Source: Rufibacter roseolus
GTDB lineage: Bacteria; Bacteroidota; Bacteroidia; Cytophagales; Hymenobacteraceae
Direction of reading: 5' to 3'
Assembly: GCF_017916365.1 (NCBI RefSeq)
Contig: NZ_JAFMSU010000001.1
Coordinates: 434,001-498,000 of the forward strand
Length of the DNA: 64,000 nucleotides
The notes below the pieces were generated by a model. It ran no database searches. It saw only the letters and a program-made list of their open reading frames with translations, and had not been told where the DNA came from. Positions 1-8,270 of this stretch are shown here, piece after piece. Position numbers and translations under genes: made by a program. Position 1 is the first letter of the stretch. Each line of letters starts with the position of its first letter.

Positions 1-1
1 A

Positions 2-2704
2 TTCGCCCTGAAGAAAACCACTCTCTCTGATTTCTTCTTCAAGACCTACGACCCCGCCAAAGGCGACAAGCTCCTGCAGGAGAGCATAGACCATTACATC
101 CAGAGCCGCATGGCGCGCATTCTGGAGCTCTTGCAGGACAAGATGGTGTTTGTGATGGGCAAGGACGGCGAGCCCACCTGGAAGCGCCTGAACATGGCCT
201 CTGAGAAAGCCACCGTGCTGTTCCACTTCCGCCGCAACGACGACAACACCCACTATTTCCCCACCATCAAGTACAAAGGCGAGCGCCTGGAGTTTCAGTA
301 CAAAGACGCGGTGCTGGTGTGCAAAGAGCCCGCCTGGCTTTTGCTCAACGATGTGCTTTACAGCTTTGAGAAACAGGTAGACGGCAAAAAGCTGCAGCCT
401 TTCCTCAACAAGAAGTTCATTGTGGTGCCGCGCAACGTGGAGGAAAGCTATTACCGTAAATTTGTGGCCCCGCTGGTAGAACAGTTTGACGTCTACGCCA
501 AGGGCTTCGATATAAAGTCTGAACGCTACGTGCCGCAGCCGCAGCTCCTGTTCTCTGAACTGGCGGTGGCCGAGCCTTCCCCGGCCTTGTTCGCCACTAC
601 CGGCGAAGACGAGGAAGAAGAGGAAATCAAGAACCCTTCTGAGGGCGACAAGATCGTTTTTCAGCTCAGTTTCAAATACGGCACTTACACCGTAGGCACC
701 CAGGAAGCGCGCAACATCAGCGTGAGCGTAGAGAAAACCCCAGACTCCTATGTGTTCCACCGCCTGCACCGTGACCTGGACCGGGAGAACGCCTTCCTGC
801 GCGAGCTTTCCAGCCGCGGGCTGGAGGTACGGAACGGCAAAGCGGTCATGGACAAGCCCCAGGCCTTCGGGTGGCTGAACAACTACGCCAAAGACCTGGA
901 AGAGCTGGGCTTTACGTTAAAGCAGAGCCAGTCTGAGAAGAATTACTTCATAGGCGAGACCAGCGTGAACGTGGGTATCAACGAGACCAATGACTGGTTC
1001 GATATCTACGGCACGGTGCGGTTCGGGCCGTACGAGATTCCGTTCATCAAGCTCCGGAACCACATTCTTACCAAGCGCCGCGAGTACAAGCTGCCCAATG
1101 GCCAGATCGCCATCATCCCCGAGGAATGGTTTACCCAGTACCTGGAGCTGTTTGCCTTCTCTGAGGGCGACGAGGAACTGAAACTGCGTAAGCACCACCT
1201 TTCCCTGGTGAGCGATTTGCAGAACGGCAACCTGGCCCACGTGACCATGAGCCGCAAACTGGAGAAACTCCGCGAGTTTGAAGCCGTGGAAGATAAGCCG
1301 CTGCCCGCCGGCTTCAAAGGTGAGCTGCGCCCGTACCAGAAAGCCGGCTACAACTGGCTGCATTTTGTACAGGATTACCATTTTGGGGGATGTCTGGCAG
1401 ATGACATGGGTCTGGGGAAAACCGTGCAGACGCTGGCTATGCTGCAGCACCGCAAGGAAAACGGCGCCCAGACGGCGTCTCTGCTGGTGATGCCTACCTC
1501 TTTGGTCTACAACTGGCTCGCCGAGGCTCAGAAGTTCACGCCCCAACTGCGCATTCTCACTTACACCGGCACCTACCGGAACAAAAGCGTGGCGCAGTTC
1601 AAACACTATGACCTTATTCTCACGTCTTACGGCATTGTGCGCCTGGACCACGAGATTCTGAAGAAATACATGTTTGACTACATCATCCTGGATGAGAGCC
1701 AAGCCATCAAAAACCCCAATTCTAACACGTCTATCAGCATTAGGGAGCTCAAGTCCAAACACCGCCTAATCCTGACGGGTACGCCCGTGGAGAACAGCAC
1801 CTTGGATCTGTGGAGCCAGATGTCGTTCATCAACCCCGGCTTGCTGGGTACCCAGAACTTCTTCAAGAAAGAATTCCTTCGGCCTATAGAGAAGCTGAAG
1901 GACGAGCACAAAACCCGGCGCCTGCATGCACTCATCAAGCCGTTTATCCTGCGCCGGCACAAAAGCCAGGTAGCCAAGGAACTGCCCGAGAAGATTGAGC
2001 ACATCGCATACTGCAAGATGACCGAGGAGCAGGAGCACGCCTATGAGGAGACCAAGTCTTTTTACCGAAACAAGATCCTGAAGAACATTGAGGAGCAGGG
2101 CACGGCCAAGTCCCAGTTCATGCTCTTGCAGGGCCTCATGAAACTGCGCCAGATCGCGAATCACCCCCGCATGGCTGATCCGGAATCTGATGCGGAGTCT
2201 GGCAAACTGGGCGAGGTGCTGCGCCTGACCAAAACCGTGGTCAACGAAGGACACAAGGTTCTTATCTTCAGCCAGTTCGTGAAGCACCTGGATATTGTCC
2301 GCGCAGCACTGGACGAGCGCAAGATCAAATACGCCTACCTGGACGGCTCTACCAAAGACCGCCAGGCCCAGGTAGCCAATTTCCAGAACGACCCTAAACT
2401 GCCGGTCTTCCTTATCTCCCTCAAAGCCGGGGGCGTGGGTATCAACCTCACCGCCGCCGACTACGTGTTCATCCTGGACCCCTGGTGGAACCCCGCCGTG
2501 GAAGCCCAGGCCGTGGACCGCGCCCACCGCATCGGGCAGCAGAATACCGTCTTCACCTACAAGTTCATCACCAAGAACAGCGTGGAAGAGAAGATCCTGG
2601 CCCTACAGGACAAAAAACTCCAGATGGTCTCAGACCTCATCTCCACCGACGAAGCCGTTATTAAACGCCTCACCAAAGAGGATATTGAGAGTTTGCTGAG
2701 CTAA
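2..2704 (+). CDS. SNF2-family DEAD/DEAH helicase, 5' end outside window
   Basis: This is an ATP-dependent DNA translocase of the SNF2/Rad54 superfamily, probably acting in chromosome remodelling or repair; its specific target is unknown. The reading frame is open to the left edge, so the ATG at 110 is internal and the N-terminal part is missing. Counted from that Met, Walker A (DDMGLGKT) is near residue 430, the motif II box DESQ near 527, motif III LTGTPVEN near 554, and motif VI (DRAHRIGQ) near 803. Both RecA-like lobes are therefore complete. The stop at 2702-2704 is followed 2 bp later by a 36-bp dyad. Family assignment is secure; cellular role is inference. Confidence 0.95.
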   Translation, partial: FALKKTTLSDFFFKTYDPAKGDKLLQESIDHYIQSRMARILELLQDKMVFVMGKDGEPTWKRLNMASEKATVLFHFRRNDDNTHYFPTIKYKGERLEFQYKDAVLVCKEPAWLLLNDVLYSFEKQVDGKKLQPFLNKKFIVVPRNVEESYYRKFVAPLVEQFDVYAKGFDIKSERYVPQPQLLFSELAVAEPSPALFATTGEDEEEEEIKNPSEGDKIVFQLSFKYGTYTVGTQEARNISVSVEKTPDSYVFHRLHRDLDRENAFLRELSSRGLEVRNGKAVMDKPQAFGWLNNYAKDLEELGFTLKQSQSEKNYFIGETSVNVGINETNDWFDIYGTVRFGPYEIPFIKLRNHILTKRREYKLPNGQIAIIPEEWFTQYLELFAFSEGDEELKLRKHHLSLVSDLQNGNLAHVTMSRKLEKLREFEAVEDKPLPAGFKGELRPYQKAGYNWLHFVQDYHFGGCLADDMGLGKTVQTLAMLQHRKENGAQTASLLVMPTSLVYNWLAEAQKFTPQLRILTYTGTYRNKSVAQFKHYDLILTSYGIVRLDHEILKKYMFDYIILDESQAIKNPNSNTSISIRELKSKHRLILTGTPVENSTLDLWSQMSFINPGLLGTQNFFKKEFLRPIEKLKDEHKTRRLHALIKPFILRRHKSQVAKELPEKIEHIAYCKMTEEQEHAYEETKSFYRNKILKNIEEQGTAKSQFMLLQGLMKLRQIANHPRMADPESDAESGKLGEVLRLTKTVVNEGHKVLIFSQFVKHLDIVRAALDERKIKYAYLDGSTKDRQAQVANFQNDPKLPVFLISLKAGGVGINLTAADYVFILDPWWNPAVEAQAVDRAHRIGQQNTVFTYKFITKNSVEEKILALQDKKLQMVSDLISTDEAVIKRLTKEDIESLLS

Positions 2705-2706
2705 GC

Positions 2707-2742
2707 GTTAAGGGGCTGTTTTGTACAAATAAAGCCACAAAT
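2707..2742. repeat. 36-bp dyad copy 1
   Basis: Member of the dispersed dyad family, starting 2 bp after the SNF2 helicase stop codon. It keeps the central GGGCTGTTTTG half and an AAAGCC-type right arm; the outer arms are diverged. Confidence 0.6.
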
Positions 2743-2902
2743 AGAAGCGCTTATTTCAATAATTTGCACGATAGTATGTACTTTACCTCAGGTCTGGCTA
2801 TTGTAAATAGGGTGTTTTTAATCTAAGTATAGCGCCAATTCAGGCTTACATTTTCATAATATTTGGCAACCAGCAACCAATAGAATCAAAGAGTAGATAT
2901 AA

Positions 2903-3319
2903 ATGAAGAGTATTGTTGCCAGAAGGGCTCAAAAGGCAATTGCCTTAATTTTGGCTTTCTTTATAATACTTTATTTCTTTCAGAATCCTTTTAAGTCAAC
3001 TGCAGTTCCAGGTTGGCATGACAAAATGTTCTTTCCATACAGACTAATATTTATCTTGACGCTGGCATTTGACTTTCTTTTACTCTACAGACTATCTGTT
3101 AGGAGAATGTTCACTAACCTGTTTTTCATTTTCACCTTGATTGCTGGAATAGCCATAGCCTTGGAAGATTCTGCTATTCAATATTTAACTGTGCTAGGTG
3201 ATATATCAAAGCTTACTGAGAGACTGATAAAGTTAGACTTTGTCTTATGGGCTTTACTTATTCTATCACAATCTCCTCTCATCTGGAGCGCTACCGCAGG
3301 AAGTAGAAATAAAGACTAA
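2903..3319 (+). CDS. hypothetical small membrane protein
   Basis: Unrecognised 138-residue protein. It has a basic N-terminus and about four hydrophobic segments (roughly residues 11-27, 46-62, 70-88 and 110-128), so it is probably an integral inner-membrane protein. The gene is lower in GC than its neighbours and sits alone between the helicase and a DUF2255 gene. No catalytic motif is visible. The ATG at 2903 follows an A-rich stretch without a Shine-Dalgarno sequence, which is normal in this phylum. Confidence 0.7.
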   Translation: MKSIVARRAQKAIALILAFFIILYFFQNPFKSTAVPGWHDKMFFPYRLIFILTLAFDFLLLYRLSVRRMFTNLFFIFTLIAGIAIALEDSAIQYLTVLGDISKLTERLIKLDFVLWALLILSQSPLIWSATAGSRNKD

Positions 3320-3417
3320 AGTGAAAAGCCCTTTAGCCAACAGGATATAATTACTTTATTCATGCAAGGTACGCCTTAAAGGCAAAGCCCTTAGACAGCA
3401 AAATCATCATAAACACA

Positions 3418-3810
3418 ATGCATCATACCGTGGCTAATTATCCTTTCCCTCAGGAATTCATAGACTATTTGGCCTCTCATACACTAGCAGGGGTGAAGGG
3501 CGGAAAAGACGGACATAGATTCTTAGACATCTGGATGGTAGAGGTAAACGGAAGGGTGTTTGCCAGAAGTTGGTCAAAAAGTAACAGAAGCTGGTTTACT
3601 GCCTTTAAAGAGGAAGGGATTGGCCAATTGAAGTTCGGAGACAAGATTATTCCGGTGGCTGGTAAGCCTTTGGCGGATAGCCAAACAAATTCCCTCATAG
3701 ATCAGGCTTACAAAGAAAAGTACACGCAAGCGCATAATCTGGTTTATGTAAACGGAATCACCCAACCAGAATACCATGAGTATACCATGGAGTTCTTTTA
3801 TGACGCGTAA
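3418..3810 (+). CDS. DUF2255 family protein
   Basis: 130-residue soluble protein resembling DUF2255. The family-like features are the IWMVEVNGRVFARS segment (about residues 37-50), a following RSWFTAF stretch and the C-terminal DQAYKEKY helix. The family has no established biochemical role, so none is proposed. The gene stands alone; the next gene downstream is the interrupted acyltransferase. Start ATG at 3418. Confidence 0.7.
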   Translation: MHHTVANYPFPQEFIDYLASHTLAGVKGGKDGHRFLDIWMVEVNGRVFARSWSKSNRSWFTAFKEEGIGQLKFGDKIIPVAGKPLADSQTNSLIDQAYKEKYTQAHNLVYVNGITQPEYHEYTMEFFYDA

Positions 3811-3971
3811 GAAAACCTCCTGCTCACTACAATCTTCTTTTTAAGTAAAAAATTTAAAATTTTCATATTTAAGTACCAAAATAATAACGTACTATACGAA
3901 AGGAGAAAAATATTTACCTATTTCGTGTAGCCGCTCTGCTTTGGGTAGGCTGTCCACCTATCTAGACAAGT

Positions 3972-5114
3972 ATGTTAGCAGAAACAACCGCAGGCAAGCC
4001 AAGGCAACGGATAGAAACGGAAAAGCACCTCAAGGAGAATTTTGACTACTTTGATTTACTGAAAACCATTGCCATCTATTTTGTGGTGGTCTACCACTGC
4101 AGCACCACTGAGATAGACTTCCTGCACCATGCCAGCTTTTCCACGTACGCGTATTACTTCCTTAATTCTGTTCTAAGCACCTGCGTCCCTATTTTCTTCT
4201 TTATAAATGGGGCTCTGCTCCTAAACAAACCTACCCTAAACCTTAGAAGGCACACGTTTAAGATCATCCGTATGGTATTGCTGGTCACGCTTTGGGCGCT
4301 TATTACTTTAGCAGCTTTGATGGTGATCAGGGGAGAAACTTTGCCGGTGAAGGAAATCCTGAAAAGCGTGTGGCAGATAAAGGAAGGCTGGACCACCCAT
4401 CTGTGGTTCTTACCGGCGTTGGTGGTGATCTATATCTTTTTGCCCCTGTTGTTTACCACCTACAAGCACAGCCCCAAAAGCATATACTTCTTCCTGGCTT
4501 TTGTCATGCTGCTCACGTTTGGCAATACGCTTATAGGTATGTTATTGACGTTAGCCAGTTTCTTCTCCCAAAGATTCCTGAACAGAGGTTTTGACGTGAA
4601 CTACTTCGGTGAGTTCAATCCCTTCAGGGGAATCCACGGCTATACCATGGGTTACTTTATCCTGGGCGGACTGCTGTTTGCCAAGCGAGAGATTCTTCAC
4701 CGGAAGAAATACCGCACACTGGCCTGACTTATTCTCCCCCTCTCTATGTTCATGCTGTTCTCTTATGGCGTGATGGCCTCTGTGAGGCAGAACAGCATCC
4801 TTGACCTGGTTTGGTCTGGCTATGACACTGTATTTACCTTGATCAACGTGGTAGCCATTTTCGTCCTAGTGCTGCCATACAAGCATCAAGGGGCCTTGGG
4901 GAAAGTGGTTACGCTTGTGGGCAAGAACTCATTGGGCATTTACTTCATCCACATCATCATCGGTTCGCTTCTGGAGCCCTATTACAAACCCATGGCTTTC
5001 TCAGCTACCCTAGGCATGAATGTGGGGTACACGATGGTCATTCTGTTCAGCTCTTTATTGGCGGTGTGGGCTCTGAGGAAAATACCCGTGGTAAGATCTC
5101 TGTTCATTGTATAA
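3972..5114 (+). pseudogene. acyltransferase 3 family gene interrupted by in-frame TGA
   Basis: A membrane O-acyltransferase of the Acyltransf_3 type (OafA/WecH-like), which would transfer acyl groups to surface glycans. The first 251 codons run from 3972 and carry the family start FDLLKTIAIYFVVVYHC, with the expected N-terminal His, and several membrane segments. A TGA at 4725-4727 stops translation. The same frame then continues open to 5114 and encodes the remaining membrane helices, including the typical KNSLGIYFIH segment. Total length, about 380 codons, is normal for the family. One base change (a Trp codon TGG to TGA would suffice) explains the break. A sequencing error or stop readthrough are the alternatives. 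Confidence 0.8.
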
Positions 5115-5174
5115 GCGGTAAGTGCGGGCCTGGACAAGTCCAGCTATTTTGTAGAGGCCAACCCTAAAAAAAAC

Positions 5175-5210
5175 AGAAAGGAGCACCACCGCTAAGTAGT
5201 GCTCCTTTCT
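5175..5210. terminator. convergent rho-independent terminator
   Basis: Stem AGAAAGGAGCACCAC pairs with GTAGTGCTCCTTTCT (one wobble or mismatch) over a 6-nt loop, with A-rich sequence on one side and T-rich on the other. It lies between the acyltransferase (plus) and the DUF2939-like gene (minus) and can serve both. Confidence 0.85.
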
Positions 5211-5221
5211 TTATGGAAACT

Positions 5222-5257
5222 GTTTTATACCTGTTTTCAGGAAAACGGCCGTAAAGC
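5222..5257. repeat. 36-bp dyad copy 2
   Basis: Near-consensus copy with arms GTTTTATACCTGTTTTC and GAAAACGGCCGTAAAGC. It abuts the stop codon of the minus-strand gene that ends at 5258. Confidence 0.75.
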
Positions 5258-5887
5258 TTATTCTACTGTAACCTGGTCTTTGTTTTTCTTCCCGATGGAG
5301 ATTAACTGGGGCAGCACCTCCCCGAAGTTATTCACCCCAACCACCTGCCAGTAATCCTCTTTCTGGAGCATGCGCAATTCCAGCACCAGAGACTCATTGC
5401 TGTTCTGGGGTCTTACTTTGAGGCCTACCAACGCGATGGAATCCTGCCGGTCTATGTGGTCCACGCCTTCAAACTCCAGTTTGGGCAGCATCTTCTCGTT
5501 CACCAGGCGGCCCACCGGCAGCAGCTTAACCACATCGGCTACTTCGGGCACCTTCTGCCCAGATACCGTCTCCACGCTTTGGATGAGTTGGTTGCGCACG
5601 GCAGAGGTCAGTTGCTTTTTCGCTTTTAGTCCTTTCCTGAGCAAGTTGGCGGCTCCTTGCAGCTCTTCTGGTAATAAATCAACAACCATGTTCTGGCTCT
5701 GCTCCACAATACTGCTGGAAGTGCGCTTAAAGTCTACGTACTTCTGCAGCTTTTCCATGTCTTTGGCTTCCAGCGCTGCCCTTATCTCCACAATAGAGGC
5801 CTCAGGACCGGTTTTTGCCCGGTTATAGAACCAATACCCGCCAGCGCAGAGCGCCACCACTACCAAGAGAAGTAAAATCTTTTTCAT
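5258..5887 (-). CDS. membrane-anchored hypothetical protein, DUF2939-like
   Basis: 209-residue protein with one N-terminal hydrophobic segment (about residues 3-21) that acts as an uncleaved anchor or signal peptide; no lipobox Cys is in place. The rest is periplasmic or extracytoplasmic. The segment IRAALEAKDMEKLQKYVDF (about 36-54) resembles the start of DUF2939 proteins, where such a helix precedes a basic region. No enzyme motif is seen. It ends at the shared terminator with the acyltransferase. The DUF2939 link rests on that short stretch only. Confidence 0.7.
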   Translation of the reverse strand: MKKILLLLVVVALCAGGYWFYNRAKTGPEASIVEIRAALEAKDMEKLQKYVDFKRTSSSIVEQSQNMVVDLLPEELQGAANLLRKGLKAKKQLTSAVRNQLIQSVETVSGQKVPEVADVVKLLPVGRLVNEKMLPKLEFEGVDHIDRQDSIALVGLKVRPQNSNESLVLELRMLQKEDYWQVVGVNNFGEVLPQLISIGKKNKDQVTVE

Positions 5888-6030
5888 GTAAAAATGTATA
5901 ATTAAATCTTGATCAATAAATACAAAAGGCAGCCTTTTACCGGCGAAGAAGGCTAGTAATATTACTAAAAAGATTTAACATACCATTATATATAGAACCC
6001 GCCCGGCATACCTCTTTTTACTTCATAGAG

Positions 6031-6066
6031 GCTTTAGCCCTACTTTCAAGAAAACAGCCCTAAAAC
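6031..6066. repeat. 36-bp dyad copy 3
   Basis: Right arm GAAAACAGCCCTAAAAC matches the consensus exactly. It touches the terminator hairpin at 6069, so read on the minus strand its T-rich arm directly follows the stem. Confidence 0.75.
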
Positions 6067-6068
6067 AG

Positions 6069-6104
6069 CATCGCCCCCTGATAACCATGTATCAGGGGGC
6101 GATG
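6069..6104 (-). terminator. terminator of the 6141-6794 gene
   Basis: Perfect 15-bp stem CATCGCCCCCTGATA with a 6-nt loop. On the minus strand the following tract CTGTTTTAGGGCTGTTTTC is supplied by the adjacent 36-bp dyad. Confidence 0.85.
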
Positions 6105-6140
6105 TCAGCCTAAAACTTAGATGCGGCTTAAGCCTTCAGA

Positions 6141-6794
6141 TTAGCTTTTGGTATAAGGGAACTTCTTAGAGGCTTTGCGCATGATGGTAGTGATGATGGA
6201 GTTGGTATCGCTCCCGAAGCTGCGCGACAGGCTTTTCTCATATTTCCAGAGCAGATCGCCGGAGGCGCCGTCATAGATGTTGATGGCGGTTTTACCGGAG
6301 TTGGTAGCACCGGAGAAACCTACGGCCAAGGTCATAGCCAGGGCTGCGCCGTCAGACATCGGCTTGTCGGTGCTGAAAGTACCGGTGATGATGCCGTCTA
6401 CGCCCAGTACTTTAGACAACTCAGCAGGGGTGAAGCTCTTGATATTTTCCGGGGTGATGTTGTTTTTGAGCAGGATAGCGTTGGTAGTGGCTGCATCCTG
6501 GAAACCGATGGTGTAGTCATCCTTGCTGCTCACTTTCAGGAAATAAGTCTGCAGGGCGCTCTGTACGGCCAGGCCTTCTTTCACTTCCATCTCCTTGATC
6601 TGCTCTGGCGTCATGCTTTTCATCTGGTTAGGACGCAAGCCAATTTTGGTGTCAAAGGGCAGGATGGCGATCATTTTGTGCGATTTGGCAATGCTGGCGA
6701 ACGCCGGGTTGGTGTAGATTTCCTTTGTCTGGGCAGAGGCACCCAAGCTTACCAGCAAGGCTACCAGGATGAAAAATAATGAAGTTGATCTCAT
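6141..6794 (-). CDS. secreted hypothetical protein, paralogue of next gene
   Basis: 217-residue protein with a cleavable signal peptide ending near GASA-Q (about residue 21). The mature part begins with the block FASIAKSHKMIAILPFD, and a strand-rich core includes LGVDGIITGTF and IYDGASGDLLWKYEKSLSR. The ILPFD and VDGIITGTF pattern is reminiscent of CsgG/LpoB-like periplasmic folds, but the match is too weak to name a family. It is about half identical to the upstream gene at 6913-7587, in the same order and orientation, so the two are a tandem duplication. It has its own terminator. Confidence 0.8.
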   Translation of the reverse strand: MRSTSLFFILVALLVSLGASAQTKEIYTNPAFASIAKSHKMIAILPFDTKIGLRPNQMKSMTPEQIKEMEVKEGLAVQSALQTYFLKVSSKDDYTIGFQDAATTNAILLKNNITPENIKSFTPAELSKVLGVDGIITGTFSTDKPMSDGAALAMTLAVGFSGATNSGKTAINIYDGASGDLLWKYEKSLSRSFGSDTNSIITTIMRKASKKFPYTKS

Positions 6795-6912
6795 GATAAT
6801 TGGTTTTTTTAGAATGAAGGGTTAATACTGGTTTTCAGGTGAACTTACAAATTTTAATTAATTATTTACTATATAGTAAACAGCTTATTTAGCAAAAACT
6901 TTGCCCTGCAGA

Positions 6913-7587
6913 CTACTTCATTTTGGCGTAAGGAATTTGCCGGGTGGCTTTGCGGGTAATGGCTTTGATGATGTTGTGGGTATCGCTGCCAATACCTCTG
7001 GACAAAGCCTTGTCATAGCTCCACAGCAGATCTCCTGAGGCTCCGTCATAGATCCGCATCATGGTGTTGCCGGAGTTGGTAGGCCCGGCACCGCCCACGT
7101 AAGGCGTATAAAGGAAAGTGTAGATCGCGACGGCCGCTGCCACCGCCGTGGAAACCGGCTTCTCGGTGGTGAGGGAGCCTACCAGCACTGCATCCACGCC
7201 CAACATCTGGGCCAGTTCGGCGGGTAGGTAGTTAGGGATTTCCTCCGGCTGGATGTCGTGCTCTTTCAGGATGGCATTGGTCACGTTCACGTCCTGCACG
7301 GCTATCTTCTCTCCGTCTTTGTTCACCTTATTGAGAAAATGGATCTGAAACGCGCTCTGCACCGCCCTGCCATGCTGCAACTCCAGCGCGTACAGCTGCT
7401 CAGGGGTCAGTTTGCGCATTTGGTTCGGCCGCAGGCCCACCTGCACATCAAAAGGAAGGATAGCAATGGTTTTATGGTGTTTGGCCGCCGCAGCAAAAGC
7501 AGGGCTGGTGTACATGTTCCTGGATTGGTTACAACTGCCCAGTCCTACCACTATCATCGTCATGATCACCAGAAGCGCAATTCTCAT
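6913..7587 (-). CDS. lipoprotein, tandem paralogue of previous gene
   Basis: 224-residue homologue of the gene at 6141-6794. It shares the blocks KHHKTIAILPFD, GLRPNQM, AELAQMLGVDAVLVGSL and RIYDGASGDLLWSYDKALSR. Its N-terminus differs: VVGLGSCNQS is a lipobox with Cys near residue 19, so this copy is predicted to be membrane-anchored while its sister is soluble and secreted. It also has an extra hydrophobic alanine/valine-rich segment (about 145-165). The 118-bp gap between the two genes is AT-rich. Function unknown. Confidence 0.8.
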   Translation of the reverse strand: MRIALLVIMTMIVVGLGSCNQSRNMYTSPAFAAAAKHHKTIAILPFDVQVGLRPNQMRKLTPEQLYALELQHGRAVQSAFQIHFLNKVNKDGEKIAVQDVNVTNAILKEHDIQPEEIPNYLPAELAQMLGVDAVLVGSLTTEKPVSTAVAAAVAIYTFLYTPYVGGAGPTNSGNTMMRIYDGASGDLLWSYDKALSRGIGSDTHNIIKAITRKATRQIPYAKMK

Positions 7588-7698
7588 TTTCTTTTTACAG
7601 GTTGATGCTTACTTTAACAAACGCTTTCCTCCATTGCGGGCCTTTTACCGGAACATTGCCGCAGGGAACAGGTTAAGTAACTGTACCAATTTGCCGGC

Positions 7699-8151
7699 AT
7701 GAAACTCCATCTCCAGTTCAAGGTAGCCCAGCACCACCGGGCTATTCTAGAAGGTTTTACAGTAGACCTGTTCAGGGCCCTTTCACCCCCATTCCCCCAG
7801 CTAAAAATTTTACGTTTCGATGGAAGTTTCCCCGGCGACAGGGTGGAAATAGAGCTGAAGGCAGGCCCCATCAGGCGCCGCTGGACCAGCCTCATCACCG
7901 AGCGGGAGGAAAATGAGCGGGAAAGCTGGTTTGTGGACGAGGGCCAGGAACTGCCGGCACCTTTGACCTTTTGGCGGCACCGCCACCTTATCACCCAAGA
8001 AAAAGGGCACAGCATCATTCATGAGCAGATTGAGTTCCGCACCGGTTCCCGCCCCCTGGATCTGCTGCTTTACCCCGTCATGTATGCGCAGTTCTCCTTG
8101 AGAGGACCGGTGTACCGCCGGTTCTTCGGGAAGGTAGGTAGGAGGGTTTAG
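7699..8151 (+). CDS. SRPBCC-like protein next to carotenoid desaturase
   Basis: 150-residue protein resembling SRPBCC (START/Bet v1-like) ligand-binding proteins of Bacteroidota. Early strands (LHLQFKVAQHHRAILEGF) are followed by a P-rich turn (SPPFPQLKILRFDG) and the strand pair TSLITEREENERESWFVDEG. These proteins bind hydrophobic ligands. Its position 119 bp before a carotenoid desaturase suggests a role in pigment handling, but that is inference. The stop codon (8149-8151) lies inside a 36-bp dyad, so the last residues are encoded by repeat sequence. Confidence 0.75.
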   Translation: MKLHLQFKVAQHHRAILEGFTVDLFRALSPPFPQLKILRFDGSFPGDRVEIELKAGPIRRRWTSLITEREENERESWFVDEGQELPAPLTFWRHRHLITQEKGHSIIHEQIEFRTGSRPLDLLLYPVMYAQFSLRGPVYRRFFGKVGRRV

Positions 8152-8181
8152 AGGCTGTTTTCGGGAAATTGGGCCTGAAAC
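8146..8181. repeat. 36-bp dyad copy 4, overlaps a stop codon
   Basis: Starts GTTTAG, and that TAG is the stop codon of the SRPBCC-like gene. The inner arm GGCTGTTTTC is intact; the right half is diverged. Confidence 0.75.
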
Positions 8182-8270
8182 GTAATGGCCTGGAAAGAGA
8201 TTCTTCCAACCTTTTGCCCGGGGAACAGGTTATGGTCTGGAAAAAGCGCGAAACTGCGTAGATTGGCGAT

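Noticed and set aside
917-2527. Long minus-strand open frames within the SNF2 helicase gene, and similar long shadows within ileS, the M16 protease and the AsmA-like genes
   Set aside because: They are antisense shadows of GC-rich coding sequence with no family signature and arginine/leucine-skewed composition.
4715-4740. Programmed readthrough or selenocysteine at the acyltransferase TGA
   Set aside because: No SECIS-like hairpin was recognised right after the codon, and the family does not use selenocysteine; nonsense mutation or sequencing error is simpler.
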